Origin: Spirogloea muscicola
Lineage: Eukaryota > Streptophyta > Zygnematophyceae > Spirogloeales > Spirogloeaceae
Assembly (NCBI GenBank): GCA_009602725.1
Contig: WELB01000091.1
Coordinates: 405,257-462,290, forward strand
Direction of reading: 5' to 3'
Length of the DNA stretch: 57,034 bases
Shown: positions 9,387 to 20,965 of the stretch, in pieces
How positions within the stretch are numbered: the first letter of the stretch is position 1
How the letters are laid out: each line of letters opens with the position of its first letter
The notes under the pieces: generated by a model
Told to the model about the DNA's origin: nothing
Databases searched by the model: none
Seen by the model: the letters and a program-made list of their open reading frames with translations, nothing else
Translations under genes and position numbers: made by a program

Positions 9387-12300
9387 TCACAAAGACTGAG
9401 TAAGGAGGGCGTGCGGCTCCTCCTGCTCCGCCCTGGCAACGTCCAAATCAGGCGTGGTGGAGACCGGCCTTAAGGCCTCAATGTCCTCAGCATCCACGGT
9501 TTGGACGTAAGCAAAGCCCTTGCCGATGTAGAGCAGCGAGAGCATGGCGGCGAAGCAGCCCCCGGCAAAGGCAAAGAACTCCTGCGGCTGCGTCAGCCGG
9601 CCGCCCACCGCTCCGACGATGACCACCGTCAACAGGTTGCCTGCATGACGAGCAGACGGCGGCCAATGTGAACACCACAAAGATGCAGAGGGGAGCAGGC
9701 CCAAATTCTACTAAGTCGAAAATGTGAGTAAGGTGACCTCCAACTTTTTGAAGGTCCAGGAACGAGAGCCTATAATCCAGGGGCTCTGGACAACAATTCA
9801 ATTGCTGGCAGATCAGAAAGTACTAATGTATGAAACACAGCTTGTAAGTAACACTTGCATTGAGAATCATAAGAATGATAATGAAGATTGGAGTCTCTCG
9901 ATTGCTAAGGACTCTGAAAGTGACAGAAGTGTCAAGCAGCCGGCCGACCTGCAGCAACTGTGAGGAGCCAGCAGGACTGCACGACGGCGGTCATGGACTC
10001 GGGCGCCTGTGAGTAGGCAAGCTCCAGGCCAGTGATGGAGAACATGATCTCGCCAGCCGTCATGATGGCGTACTGCGGGACCTGCCACAGCATGTGGATA
10101 GTCCTGGGGGGCGCACCATCCACAACCATCTCCAGGGCGCCTGAAGCCACAAAGGCGAGCGAGCAGGCCACCATGCCGGCGACCATGCGCTTAATCGGAC
10201 GCACGCGGAAGCCCAGGCGCTGCGCGAGTGGGTACACGCCGCGGTCGAATGTCGGGATGAGCACAAGGATGAGGATGGAGTTGAAGACCTACAGAATGCG
10301 ATGTTATGTCAGCACATATATGTTAGGCGGCCAGCCATGTGGCACATCAATTTGGGCTCAACCATTGCTTTTCGCACGGCTTGCAGTGCTCTGTGATTGT
10401 TGGTCCAAAGCAAAGATGAGGAGCTATTTGAGGAGCACAGAGTACGTCTCAAGCACTTATCAACAGCATAACGAAAATGCTGGTCTCATCTCTTTTATAT
10501 ATTGTTTGCAGAATTTAGTCAGCATCTGGACTTGAGAGTGGGCAATGATAGATATGGAGACAGGCACCTGCATCTGCTCAGGCTGGATGGTGAAGTGCGC
10601 GAGCGGCGGCGGGAGGCGGCCGTCCATGCGGCGCGCCTGGAACACCCACCGGCTCGCCTGCTGGTCGAAGAGCGCCCAGAAGAGCGGCGCGGGCGCAAAC
10701 AGCGCCAGCACGCGCAGCAGCAGCTTCACGTCCTCCACTGCCGCCTCGCCGTGCGCGTCCTTGGCACCGTCCAGCCAGTGTGGCGGCATGGTCTGGCCCT
10801 CCTTCTGCGTGTCCGGCAGTACTGATTGAGGCTCTGAGGATCAAGGTGCAAGATTCAAGATGTATGACTTACTGACAATTAGAGCAGAATGGTAAGTGAT
10901 TCAGTGTACATAAGGTGCTGAGTGTACCAGGATGACTTGCTTCTTGCTGGGCTTCTTGACCAGCGCCTTAGGCGCGCTGGCACCGCCACCGTCGCCGCCC
11001 TCCTCGAGCGCCGGCGAGGACGGCCGTGGCGGCGACGGCAGCGGCGAGGCTGCCCCTCGAGCCACAGGCCCTGGTGGCTGTAGCGGAGGCGCAGTGGCCG
11101 TCGCCGGCGGTCGAGGTGGCCGCCATGACGTGTCGGCAGCGGTCGGTGCTGATGCTGGTGCTGGCGAGCCCACTGGCGCATAGCCACCGCCAGGCCGGCG
11201 GCGGAGCGCAGCGAGCACCACGGCAGCAACAGTGGCGGCGACGTTGCCGGCAGGCGGCACGTGGACATACCGCCGCCGGCCAGCGAGCAGCGAGCCGAGC
11301 GCGGCGAGCATGAGGCAGGCAGGGAGCGAGAAGGCGGCAGCGTAGCCGTAGGCACGGCGGACAGCGGGTGTGGCCAGCGTCGCGACCGTCGACCCGGCGT
11401 TGATGGCAAAGTAGAACGTGGCAAAGTAGGTCCGCAGGAGCGCGTCACGGCAGCCGCCGCCCGCCGGCGCGGCTGCCTCCACCTGGTCGCCGCCGAACGC
11501 CGACACGCACGGCTTGATGCCGCCAGTGCCGGCGGCGATGAGCGCCAGGCCCGCGAGCGCGCCCACGCGGCCTGCGCCCACCGGCACCGCCTCCAGCGCC
11601 GCACCGGCCATCACCCAGTTACCGGCAATGTACACGAGCGACAAGTACAAGATCGTGCAGTACTTTCCCTGCACCCCAACAGCGTCGCCGCCATTATGAG
11701 GGACTGTTAGCACTAACAAAACCATCATCGCAGCTGCGGCAACTGGGGCCCATTGGGTTTTGGCAGGCCTGGCCAGCGGCGGCTGCAGCAGGGGCAGACA
11801 GGGGGAGGAAGGACGGTGCCCATGTGAGCATGATGGCCAAAGCTCAGGAGTGTGTTAGAGTGGATGGTCAAAGGTTAAGGGTTACTTCGGAGTCAAAACA
11901 CACCCCATTGACTTACTTATGTCTGAATCAGTCAAAGGGTTGCGACTCAGGGGCCAGGCTTGACAAGATAAGACTCTTGCAGCAGAGGGCAATGGCTGAC
12001 AGGCGAGCCCCGGAAGAACATGGGCAGTATGCCTGAGGTCCGGGGCAAGAGTCTCAGGGCAGCCATTAGCGTTCGAGCCAAGGGGTAGGCTTGGGTCCTC
12101 TCTGCGCCAAAGCTCCTAAGAGTGTCAGGGTTTAGTGTTTAGAGTTTTGGGTTTGGGGTTTATGGCCAATGCAGAAGAAGATGGCCAGCGGGCCAGAGGT
12201 CTGGAGCAAGAATTTTACGGCAGAGATCAGGGTTCGAGCCAGCGGGGGGGCGCGGCGCTCACGAGGTAGGAGTCGGAGAGGAGGGCGCCGGCCAGCGGCG

Positions 12301-12821
12301 CGGCGTACGAGGCCATGATGAAGAGGTGCACGGCCTCGGTGGCGGCGCCCTCGGCCAGGCGCAGCGACCTTCACATAACAGTAAGCCATTCGGAGCGATT
12401 ACATCCACTGTGGGATTATTGCCTTTGGGATTGGTGGAGCCACATTGGTGCAATGCAGCTATGTACAAAGCACAGTCAACCCTGTCTAAGGTTATCCTCC
12501 ATTAGCTTATATCCTGTACAACGTTATCAGATTCTGGCAAACCGAGTACAGGCCAATATCTGATATAGGATATTCTTTCATCTCATACCGTTATACCCTG
12601 TTTATTGTTATACAAACCTCCCCAACCGACCGTATAACCTTAGACAGGGTTGACTGTACTTCACGCCTGCACTTGGATAAGTTAAGGTGATTGAAAATTT
12701 AACGCGTTAAGGGCAGCAATTACCGCGCGAGGTAGACGGCCAGCAGCGCGCGGAGGCCGTAGAAGCAGAAGCGCTCGCAGAACTCGGTGCCCACGATGAA
12801 CCACACCGCCGCCGGCAGCCG

Positions 12822-12852
<31 letters not shown>

Positions 12853-12857
12853 GCCAT
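9387..12857 (-). CDS. Proton-coupled oligopeptide transporter (POT/PTR2/SLC15-NPF family)
   Basis: Six exons join in phase on the minus strand: 12857-12724, 12368-12263, 11668-10928, 10804-10568, 10288-9949 and 9640-9387. The protein starts MAAGGGG and gives AAVWFIVGTEFCERFCFYG, which holds the ExxERF proton-coupling motif of helix 1. LFIMASYAAPLAGALLSDSY follows, then the PTR2 signature region (GTGGIKPCVSAFGGDQ), TYFATFYFAINAGS, LFWALFDQQASRW, GVYPLAQRLGFRVRP, and a last exon with NLLTVVIVGAVGG and FAFAGGCFAAML. These are the conserved elements of a 12-helix plasma- or organelle-membrane symporter for di- and tripeptides or, in plants, nitrate and other anions. The loop after helix 6 is unusually rich in Pro/Ala/Arg. 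The substrate cannot be assigned. The start Met precedes a poly-Gly run and is likely but not certain, since the frame stays open upstream. Introns carry telomere-like tracts and a 50-bp imperfect direct repeat. Confidence 0.93.
12035..12248. repeat. Imperfect direct repeat of about 50 bp in intron 2 of the transporter gene
   Basis: Copies at about 12035-12085 and 12196-12248 share the plan gaggtc-ggggcaag...gcag...gttcgagcca-gggg. They are diverged and separated by a telomere-like tract at 12127-12164. Confidence 0.5.
12127..12164 (-). repeat. Degenerate telomere-like tract in a transporter intron
   Basis: The plus strand reads cagggtttagtgtttagag followed by ttttgggtttggggttt. The C-rich strand is in the sense direction of the minus-strand gene. 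Confidence 0.6.
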
Positions 12858-12919
12858 GGCCGCAGCGGCAGCCCCAGCTGGGCGCCCAGCTCGCGGGCTT
12901 CCTCGGGGCTCACCCTTCA

Positions 12920-12940
12920 GGTTTTGGGTTTGGGGTTGAA
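12920..12940 (-). repeat. Short telomere-like tract upstream of the transporter start
   Basis: The plus strand reads ggttttgggtttggggttg. Again the C-rich strand is in the sense of the minus-strand gene. Confidence 0.5.
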
Positions 12941-13140
12941 GTAGCTAGGAGCTGGCGCTGGAGGGTTGTGGGCGCCCAGCTCGCCGTGCTCCGCCTCGTC
13001 TGCCTCGCCTCCTCTCTCATCCCCCTCGGTGGCCACCCAGGACAGCCGCAGCCGGCGCTGCTCATGGACCTGGTGAGCTGCAGGGGCCTGCACTGGCCTG
13101 GGCCTGGCCTGGCGTCTTCGCCTTTGCCCCCCACACCCCC

Positions 13141-13685
<545 letters not shown>

Positions 13686-13704
13686 NNNNNNNNNNNNNNN
13701 NNNN
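13686..13704. other. Assembly gap (19 N)
   Basis: Nineteen Ns directly follow the CT run, so the true repeat length is unknown. Confidence 0.99.
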
Positions 13705-14069
13705 GCCGCCGCTGCCGCCGCAGCGAGGGCAGGCGGACGAGGGCGGCGGCGAGCTCGCGCGCGAGCTCGGCGAGCTCCACCGGCTGCTGTCTCGGCAGGT
13801 CGGCGACCTCCCTCCTCAGACGATCAGGCGGACAGATCTTACATATGTCACGCATTCTTGTTAGCTTCACTGACATCTCTAGCTTTAGTTTCCGAAAGCT
13901 GAAGGATCGATAGGCCATGCTTTCACAGTTTGTATTCGTACTGTATTCCAAATTTTAATCAAGCTCATACCCTCTTGTTCCACACGTTCTGTTACTGTTG
14001 AGCTCATCTTAGGACACCTGCATTGTAACCGTACTTACATAATTCACTCTAAGCATTTGGGAAATTGTA
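13705..14069. other. Gene-poor stretch before the membrane propeller gene
   Basis: A short GC-rich exon-like piece sits at 13705-13798 (GELARELGELHRLLSRQ, then a possible GT donor). It may be the first exon of the following plus-strand gene, since it reads into a coiled-coil-like stretch, but no start codon is visible before the gap. Confidence 0.35.
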
Positions 14070-17000
14070 GTGAGTCGCGATGCCAGCCGCAGCCCCATCT
14101 CGCTCACACTGCCGCCGCACGGACCCGCATTGTTGCTCGCGCAGCGGCGCGCGCTCGCCGCGGTCGTGGAGCTGGAGGCCCAAGTGGAGCGGCAGGCCCG
14201 CCGGATCTCAGACCTCCGCGACGTCGCTGCCCACGTCGATGTCGATGGCTATGACCGAAGCTTGCGGCTGCCGGAGGAGGAGGAGGACGAGGAGGAGGAC
14301 GAGGAGGAGGAGGAGGGAGACGAGGGCGAGGAGGAGGGAGGTGGGGAGGACGGGCGCCGGCGACGGCAGCGCGGCCGTCGCAGCCGGGCCGCCACCTTGG
14401 CGGCACTGCGGCGCGACGCGGCCGAGTGGGAGGAGCGCTTCGAGCTCCTGGCGGCGATGCGCGTCGACGGCGGCACGGAGGTTTTGGCGCTGCTCGTGCT
14501 GCCCAACAAAGGGCCCGGCGCCGGCAGCAACGGGCGCCACGTGGTGGTCGCCGACGACCGGGGCCGGCTGCACGTCTTCGACGCTGCCCTTGACGGCGAT
14601 GGCGGCAGCAGCGGCAGCAGCAACCGCGCCGCGCTGCTCGAGGCGCCGCTGCCGGCGCCGGCGACCGCGCTGCTCGCCTTCCATGTCCGCAATGAGTGCG
14701 TGCTCGTGACGGGCCATGCCGACGGCTCCGCACGCGTCTACCTCCTCCATGACACGCTCCCTGCCAAGACGGCGACGGGCCGTGCTGCCGCTGCCGCTCC
14801 TCAGCTGGCCATCGAGCTCCTGCACGTGCTCGTTGATGCTCCGGCGGCCAACGAGGTAAGACAGCCCGCTCCTTCGGACGTTCTGGCCTACAGTACTGTC
14901 TGCATGCACAGCCTGTGCCAGACATAGAAGTATTACTGTGATTGTATTTCAAAGATGGACAGTGAGCATGCAGCGTCATGTCCTCAACATCTCTTGCCAG
15001 ATTCACCACACATGCACCTTCTTTTTCAATGTCAATCCTCGGTTAATTCTCACGAGTACTTCGAGTCAAACACCCATCGTTTCCTGCTCTGCCTCCCCTC
15101 CTGCGTCTCTTAGACCTGCTCTGCTACCTTGACCTTTCCCATCCTCTTCTCCCATCTCCAGCACTGTGTACAACACCGCTTTCTAAACCCTAAACCTTAA
15201 GCCCTAACCTTCTAAACCCCTAAATCCTAAACCTTAAATCCTAAACCTTTCCGCAGGCGCCCCTGCCGCCGGTGGCCGGCCTGGAGCTCTTCCGTGCCGG
15301 CCACGCACGGTTCATCCTCGTGCTCGACGGCGGCGGCCGGATGCTCGCCTTCCGCGGCAATGGCACGCTGCACGGCGCTGCCTCGGCACCTGCGCGCCCG
15401 CTTGCTTTTTTGCGGGGGCCCCCGACGCACCGAGCCTCTGCGACGCGCCCCGTCTTCCTCACTGGTGCTGAACTGAACTTCAGATGCTGAGGGTCACTTA
15501 GCCGTACTTTTCCTAGATGAGGTCTTCTGTTGCTGAAGCTGGGGCCTGCGGCGCCGGAGCCGCGATTGCAGAGGCCGGCGCGGGCTCGCTGGACTTGCGC
15601 GACATGGTAATGAAGGGCACTGGCTGCCAGGGCCTTGGCGGCTCGCGAGTCGCCGCGTATGTGTTCGACGTTGCCGGCCGCTCCAAGGCCTACGGCCTCA
15701 CGCATGGTGAGCTCGCAAATGCAGTCGTGCCAGGATGTCATCAGTCTCTGTGCTTGGAGTGCCAGAATATTTCCAGCATGAGGCACTTAGCGAGCTTCGC
15801 ATCTCCATGGCAACCGCTGTAGCATATCTAGTCGGACTTGCAGTGTGCTGGCGCCCGTGACAGTTGGGCTGCGCTGTTGCCGGCGTGATAGATGGCGAGC
15901 TCGTGTACGTTTCGCTCAGCGGCGACACGCAGCACTTTGACTGCCGGGTACGCGAGCGACTGGACGTGGGCCTCACCGGGCCCGGGCCCGCGGTTTCGCT
16001 GCAAGGCCTGCGCGGCTACCTGGTCGCGGCCACGCCAGACGTGGTCGCGGTGTATAACACGACAACAGCGACGGCGTCCAGCAAGCCCGAACGGCAACGG
16101 GCTGCTGGTGGCGGCAGCGGCGTCGGCGATGGCGGAGGAGGGGCTGGCAGCCTGCGGTTGCTCTTCAGGGCACGCGCGAGGAGCATCCAAGGTGCGCCTT
16201 TCCCGTGTGGACAGTGGTAATTTTGTGTGTTAGATCTTCACCTTTATGCTTAACTGCCAGCACAGTGTTAGAGTCTTTGGCTTTGGGGTTAGTTTTGAGA
16301 GTGAAGTGGTCTATCATTGATCCATTGTTTGGATTTATGATGTCAGTCAGCTCTGAAGTTAGGGATATCTTCAAAACAGGCTCAGTATGCTGACCCCCGA
16401 GAGCGCGCACGACCTGCTGCAGCTCTTTTTCTCAGAGGCCGTGTGCCGCCAAATTCTCGGCTGGTCATGGTCAGCGACCGCGAGCAGCTGCTGGTTTTGG
16501 CGTTTAGGTAAGGTGCCCAGCTGCTGCCACCGTATGCCGCCTTTGAAAGTGGGTATGATGTTCTGGCTGGAACTATTGGTTGCGGCTGAGTCACCCGTGG
16601 CACTCAGTGGCACAAAGCCTGGTATGCGGTGGGGCAGCGGCGGCCATGTGGCGATCTTCCGGTCCACCCTGCCAGTGCTCCGATCACCGGAGTTCACCGC
16701 CAAGTTCTGGAGCAGCCCGCTGCTCGTGGCGGTCCTTGTCCTGGTTGGCGCGTGGCAGATTTTCGGGTACAGCCAAAACCCTTAACTAAACTCCGCATCC
16801 TACCGGCAAGGCCGCTTGACCCATTTGCTGGCTTTGCAGTCAAGAAGCATGGCTTTTGCAGGCCTTCCGTTGTCAAGAGTTTTCAAGAGTACGCGTCGCA
16901 ATAGAATGTCAATAGTGGTGTGCCCTTGCCGTGCTTTGAATCTCAGGCCTTAAGATATGCCAACGTACGCGCTTTTGATCAGATGTGCCTGGTCCGCCTG

Positions 17001-17292
17001 CAGCCAGAAGAGGGCGGACGGCGCTGCCGGCAGCCCGGACGCCGATGCCGCTGACGGCGACCTCTCGCCCCCCATGCTGAGGGGCGGGCGGGACGGCTCG
17101 GCGCCCGCATCCTCCTTTGGCCACTTTGACCAGCTCCGCAGCCTTAGCGGCTCCCCCTCGTTCCGCGCCCCCGCCTCCGACGCAGGTATCGGCGGCAGGC
17201 CGTACGCTGTGGCTCACGGCGACGGCGATGGGCGCGACGCCCTCCGGATGGGCTATCCTGCGTCGAGGCTGTCGCGAGCAACACCAGCCTAG
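14070..17292 (+). CDS. Predicted single-pass membrane protein with beta-propeller-like lumenal part, function unknown
   Basis: Seven exons join: about 14070-14855, 15257-15470, 15535-15706, 15892-16191, 16438-16507, 16638-16766 and 17004-17292. The first exon has an alpha-helical stretch (LAAVVELEAQVERQARRISD), a long Glu/Asp acidic run and propeller-like blades (VVVADDRGRLHVFDAAL; VLVTGHADGSARVYLL). Later blades read HARFILVLDGGGRMLAFRG, GSRVAAYVFDVAGRSKAYGL, DGELVYVSLSGDTQHFDCRV and RLVMVSDREQLLVLAF. Exon 6 gives RSTLPVLRSPEFTAKFW then a hydrophobic segment (SSPLLVAVLVLVGAWQIFG), and the last exon a polar Ser/Gly/Asp-rich tail. This suggests a lumenal or extracellular WD/quinoprotein-like propeller, one transmembrane helix and a short cytosolic tail. 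I recall plant proteins with the same plan but cannot name a function. In-phase joins (THDGELVYV, SIQGRVPP, AFSGGHVAIF) support most introns. The start is uncertain and may lie upstream, and the 15470/15535 join is the weakest. Confidence 0.72.
15183..15250 (+). repeat. Telomere-like CCCTAAA tract at the end of intron 1 of the membrane propeller gene
   Basis: It reads ctaaaccctaaaccttaag and continues with ccctaacc, taaacccctaaatcc and similar units up to the cag acceptor at 15256. The C-rich strand is in the sense direction. Confidence 0.8.
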
Positions 17293-17654
17293 CACCTTGG
17301 CGCCACTACCCTGCTCATCGACGCCAACCATACCAATGATCACAAACAAATGTGTGCCACCGAATGATAACCAATCATTCTGTCTTATGGTTGTTATAGA
17401 CGTCACGCACTGTGCCAAGCATGCGGTCGCTGAGGGCCTCATGGCTCTGTGATTAAGCTCCAATCGAGGTCTTCTTCTGTTAGGAGCCTGGAGGGAAGGC
17501 CCCCTGGAAGCGGCCAGCCCATGCGTGAGAGCTTCTGAAGGCAGGAAAGCCTGCTTGAGGTGGCCAGCCCACATAGGAAAACTATATTAGCCAAGACGAA
17601 TCTCAGCAGCTCATAAATCGTTTACTGGTGGAGCAGATTGTCATTGACGTGACA
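17293..17654. other. Gene-free stretch left of the giant inverted repeat
   Basis: No coding exon. Two ggccagccca motifs near 17510-17575 may be remnants of the dispersed repeat family described at 50-53 kb. Confidence 0.4.
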
Positions 17655-17995
17655 ATTTAGCAAAAACTGGCAATACACGAACACACAAATATGAGTTGGT
17701 GGCCCCTGACATAAGATTACTCCGAGTCAGCAGCCGAAAGTCGGAGTGATTCGCAGCTTGAAAAGAGGCACCCCGACGAGACCCAGAAGCAGCTGTAGCG
17801 CAGCTTGCCTGCAAGTGAAGAAAGGGTGTCATGCGCATGGGCGTCCATGCGAGATAGAGTCGATTGACTGATATAGAAACAAAAGCTGACGTATGCAAGC
17901 CATGTAATACTCAAACCGAAACAAGAAAGTGGTTGCGCTGGCCAGGCTGACAAGAAGACAGTCCGTCAGGAGACCAACGTCACCAATCGTTCATC

Positions 17996-19054
17996 TCACG
18001 CAATGTTAACAAGGAAAAATGTGAGGCCCAAATCTGAACCTGTAACTGTTTTGTTAGGAACTTTGGTTCCTAACAAAACATCATAGGTGTCTGCTTTTGT
18101 GATCATGCAAACAACAGACAATGACGTCTTCTTTGAAGGTATATCAGCATATAGGGTAATGGACAGAGGTTTCCTGGTCACCCCTATGATGCTATTGGTA
18201 CCACCGGCTGCAGTCTTGATTTTCATGTCGCTATGGACAATATCTCCAGCCTGCAGATTTAACTTGCCAATCATGCCGCGACCCAGGAGTACCGGTTGGG
18301 CACCTGTGTCAATGAGCACAGAAGGTGGAGTTGTACCTTCCACAGTCAGAATGCCATTGGTGTTGTCGAGGAAAGTGGCCGAAGAGAATCTCTTCTGCCT
18401 CTCCACTGCTGATCTGCATGGAACAGAGCGAGCACCAAACAGAGCCACAATTGGCTTAGTAGATGTCATGGTTGGAACAGCTGCAACTGGAACCGTATGA
18501 GAGTTATCAGTACCAGGACTAGTCTGTAGCATGGCACTCAATCTCTCCTTAGTCCAACTCAAGTCATCGAAGCTTAGCACAGGTGTTCTGTGCAGCTTCG
18601 TCAGAAGTATATCCTGGGACAACTGACAATCAGGAAGAGCCACAGCATCTGAAGCTACTGTAGCTATAGGCAGACGTGGCTCATGAGTCAGTGTAACGTC
18701 CTTAACCCTGAAGCTAGCGGGATAGCGTGCATTCCCTGCACGTGCTGTCTGTTGCAAGTCAGTCTCGTTCCTCTTGAGGGAATTCCTGCTGACAACAGTT
18801 GGTTCAGGAGCAGTGGCAGCAACGACAGCCAGGTGTGAGTATTCATACTCGTGTGAAAGCCCAGCGAGGTCTCCATCAACATCGTCCTCATTCGTCTGAG
18901 CCACTGCGGCTGCAGCCAACTTAGCTCGAGTCTTAGCCTCGGCCTCATAAATAGCTAATTTCTGTGTCAACTGTGCAACATCTCGTTCCAACCTATTCAC
19001 GTCAGATTTGTCAGCACGCACAGAATAATCCTTGGAAGACACCTGGCCACTCAA
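17996..19054 (-). CDS. Retroelement aspartic protease-containing frame (left copy)
   Basis: Mirror copy of the frame at 23890-24948. It has a helical N-terminal segment (VNRLERDVAQLTQKLAIYEA), a low-complexity middle and a retropepsin-like domain with VLIDTGAQPVLLG (catalytic DTG) and a YDVLLGTK block. It ends without entering a reverse transcriptase. The frame differs from that of the upstream zinc-knuckle frame and overlaps it by a few bases, so a frameshift is needed to make a Gag-Pro fusion. Confidence 0.8.
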   Translation of the reverse strand: MSGQVSSKDYSVRADKSDVNRLERDVAQLTQKLAIYEAEAKTRAKLAAAAVAQTNEDDVDGDLAGLSHEYEYSHLAVVAATAPEPTVVSRNSLKRNETDLQQTARAGNARYPASFRVKDVTLTHEPRLPIATVASDAVALPDCQLSQDILLTKLHRTPVLSFDDLSWTKERLSAMLQTSPGTDNSHTVPVAAVPTMTSTKPIVALFGARSVPCRSAVERQKRFSSATFLDNTNGILTVEGTTPPSVLIDTGAQPVLLGRGMIGKLNLQAGDIVHSDMKIKTAAGGTNSIIGVTRKPLSITLYADIPSKKTSLSVVCMITKADTYDVLLGTKVPNKTVTGSDLGLTFFLVNIA

Positions 19055-19500
19055 ACTCGTAGCAGCTTGTCAGGGTTCTTCTTCCAACATTGACTTTCTA
19101 CATGACCCACTCTGCCACAAAAAGCACAAGTAGCTCCTGTGGTCTGGTGCAATGCAGTACAATTCCGCTTGATATGACCGGTCTTACCGGTAATGGCAGG
19201 ACGCGGTTGATACTGTTTAGGACCATGACTTACTGCTTGAGGCATGTCAGTAATTGCAACATGAGCTTTGGTAATACCTGAAGAGAATTTCTTGACAGGT
19301 GTGTCTTTGTCTTCCTTCCTTTCCTTGTCGAAAGCTGAGGCTCCTGTGAAGCGATCATCCAACCTTTTCAAAGCAAAATCAGCAGACTCCTTCTCAAGCA
19401 TGACCTGAAACACGTCTGCAAGGTCAAAATGAGGCTTGTGGGATTGCTTCGCTTGCATCAGCAAGAAGTCTAGAACATGGTACAAGGCTTTTCCCAACAC
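19051..19500 (-). CDS. Retroelement nucleocapsid-like frame with CCHC zinc knuckle (left copy)
   Basis: Mirror copy of 23444-23893. CAFCGRVGHVESQC fits the CX2CX4HX4C knuckle that binds RNA in Gag. Just before it, KTGHIKRNC looks like a second knuckle that lacks its first two cysteines. Confidence 0.8.
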   Translation of the reverse strand: MLGKALYHVLDFLLMQAKQSHKPHFDLADVFQVMLEKESADFALKRLDDRFTGASAFDKERKEDKDTPVKKFSSGITKAHVAITDMPQAVSHGPKQYQPRPAITGKTGHIKRNCTALHQTTGATCAFCGRVGHVESQCWKKNPDKLLRV

Positions 19501-19596
19501 AACACAAAGAAATTGGTTAGCTAGATCCTGCGAACTGATGCTTGTTCGGGATTTTCTATAAGCTTGGTGTACCTATGGTAACAAGCTGTCACGGTT

Positions 19597-20193
19597 TCAT
19601 TTTCTAGACGACCTGAACATGGACCTGAACAACTCTTGCTTATACTGCATGTTATTTTCAGGAAACTGTTTGGTCATACGTTCTATCATCTTCTCAACAG
19701 GATCCTCAATTAATTTAGGACCTGCTGCAATCTCGGCTGGTGTAGCAGACACGCATAGAGGTGTTCTAAGGTTCAACACTTCTTGTTTAGACTTTCTGTA
19801 AACATCCCCAGCAGCACCAGTAAAATATTTAGCAAATAAAGTCATCTTCTGGTCTCTTTTAAACACAAAACCCTGTACATCCAACTCACAGAGTTCTGCA
19901 ACAAAATTATTCCTGACCTCTTCCAAAGACGACCCCTCATGTGTGCCATCAAATATCGGACGGGTACCTGAAGCCATGTGTGTCCTTCGAGTGCGGAAGA
20001 GTCTGGCTGTCGGTACTACCGGCTGAGGAAGATCTCCAGTTGTTTGAGCTTCTGCAGCAGTAGAAGATGCAGGTGGAACAAGCGCAGGTCGATCAATACC
20101 AGACAAATCTGCGCTATCTGACTCGTCCAGTTTGACGAGTTTGCCTGACCGCAATCTCATACAATGTTGAGTCAACAAAGAGGATTCGGCCAA
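19597..20193 (-). CDS. Retroelement Gag capsid-like frame (left copy)
   Basis: Mirror copy of 22751-23347. It contains a segment of retrotransposon-Gag type (LFAKYFTGAAGDVYRKSKQE) and ends in a basic stretch. The stop is probably caused by a frameshift (see the right copy). Confidence 0.7.
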   Translation of the reverse strand: MAESSLLTQHCMRLRSGKLVKLDESDSADLSGIDRPALVPPASSTAAEAQTTGDLPQPVVPTARLFRTRRTHMASGTRPIFDGTHEGSSLEEVRNNFVAELCELDVQGFVFKRDQKMTLFAKYFTGAAGDVYRKSKQEVLNLRTPLCVSATPAEIAAGPKLIEDPVEKMIERMTKQFPENNMQYKQELFRSMFRSSRK

Positions 20194-20307
20194 CGGCGAG
20201 AATAGATCTGAATTATAAGTTACAGAAGCAAGAACTCGAGTCTAGCAAAATGAGTCGGACTCCACTCGGCAATCAACGAGGAATCAAACAGACTCGGCTA
20301 GATTAAG

Positions 20308-20441
20308 TAACCCGGCTTGTGTGACTAATACTTCGGACCACGGCTTTTGTGACCAGTGTTCAAATCACGGCTTTTGTAACCAAATGTGCGAACCACGGCT
20401 TTTGTAACCAAAGGTGCGAACCGCGGCTTTTGTAACCCGGT
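20308..20441 (-). repeat. 28-bp tandem repeats in the element leader (left arm)
   Basis: Three full 28-bp units of the type cacggcttttgtaaccaaa plus tgtgcgaac, a partial fourth and a diverged fifth unit lie in the non-coding leader. The same array is mirrored at 22503-22636. Confidence 0.8.
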
Positions 20442-20689
20442 GTAGATATGCAAGCATGCGAGATGCAAGAGCACTGAGTCTAGCAACTGATGCAACAATA
20501 TACTCGACCACAATGTCAGTACCGAGCAATACACGGCAGACTCAATGACATCAACTATCAGGACTTGAGAGACAGACAGACGATGGCAGCGCTGATGCAA
20601 GGCTGCTCACCGCGAGTCTTCCAAGACTTTTCGCAGTCGTACGCGGGTCCAGGCTAAGCTCCACAAGCTGCCGTCTGCCGTATGCTCTG

Positions 20690-20965
20690 CGCACTGTGCT
20701 CTTCTGGGCACAGGCACGGACGCAGGCGCGGGGCCGGCTGCAGTATGCTCTACGTGCTAGGCTCTCTGGGCGCAGGCGCAGGCGCAGGCGCGGGTGCGCA
20801 GGCGTGGGCACGAGGGTGAAGATTGCCGAGCGGACTGCCCGGCTCGGACCGCTCGCTCCGGCTTGGGCCAGGCGCTGCGGTTGCTGCTGGCTCCGGCTGG
20901 GCCAGGCGGCAGATTCGCTGCTGGCACCGACTGGGCCAGGCGAAGAAGAAGGGCTCGCCCATTGA
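20690..20965. repeat. GC-rich minisatellite-like segment in the element leader (left arm)
   Basis: Hexamer-like gcaggc units (20765-20810) are followed by roughly 35-bp units of the type gggccaggcgg-cag-ttgctgctggc-ccgac. It is mirrored in the right arm at about 21979-22254. Confidence 0.6.

Noticed and set aside
11026-11710. Plus-strand frames of 95-149 residues opposite the peptide transporter
   Set aside because: They are antisense shadows of a GC-rich coding exon whose minus-strand reading is a clear POT transporter.
12190-12250. tRNA suggested by gggttcgagcc in the transporter intron
   Set aside because: No acceptor, D or anticodon stems can be formed around it; it is part of the ~50-bp intronic direct repeat.
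18087-18500. Plus-strand 137-residue frame in the left arm (and its mirror at 24444-24857)
   Set aside because: Antisense of the retroelement protease region, which has the conserved DTG reading on the other strand.
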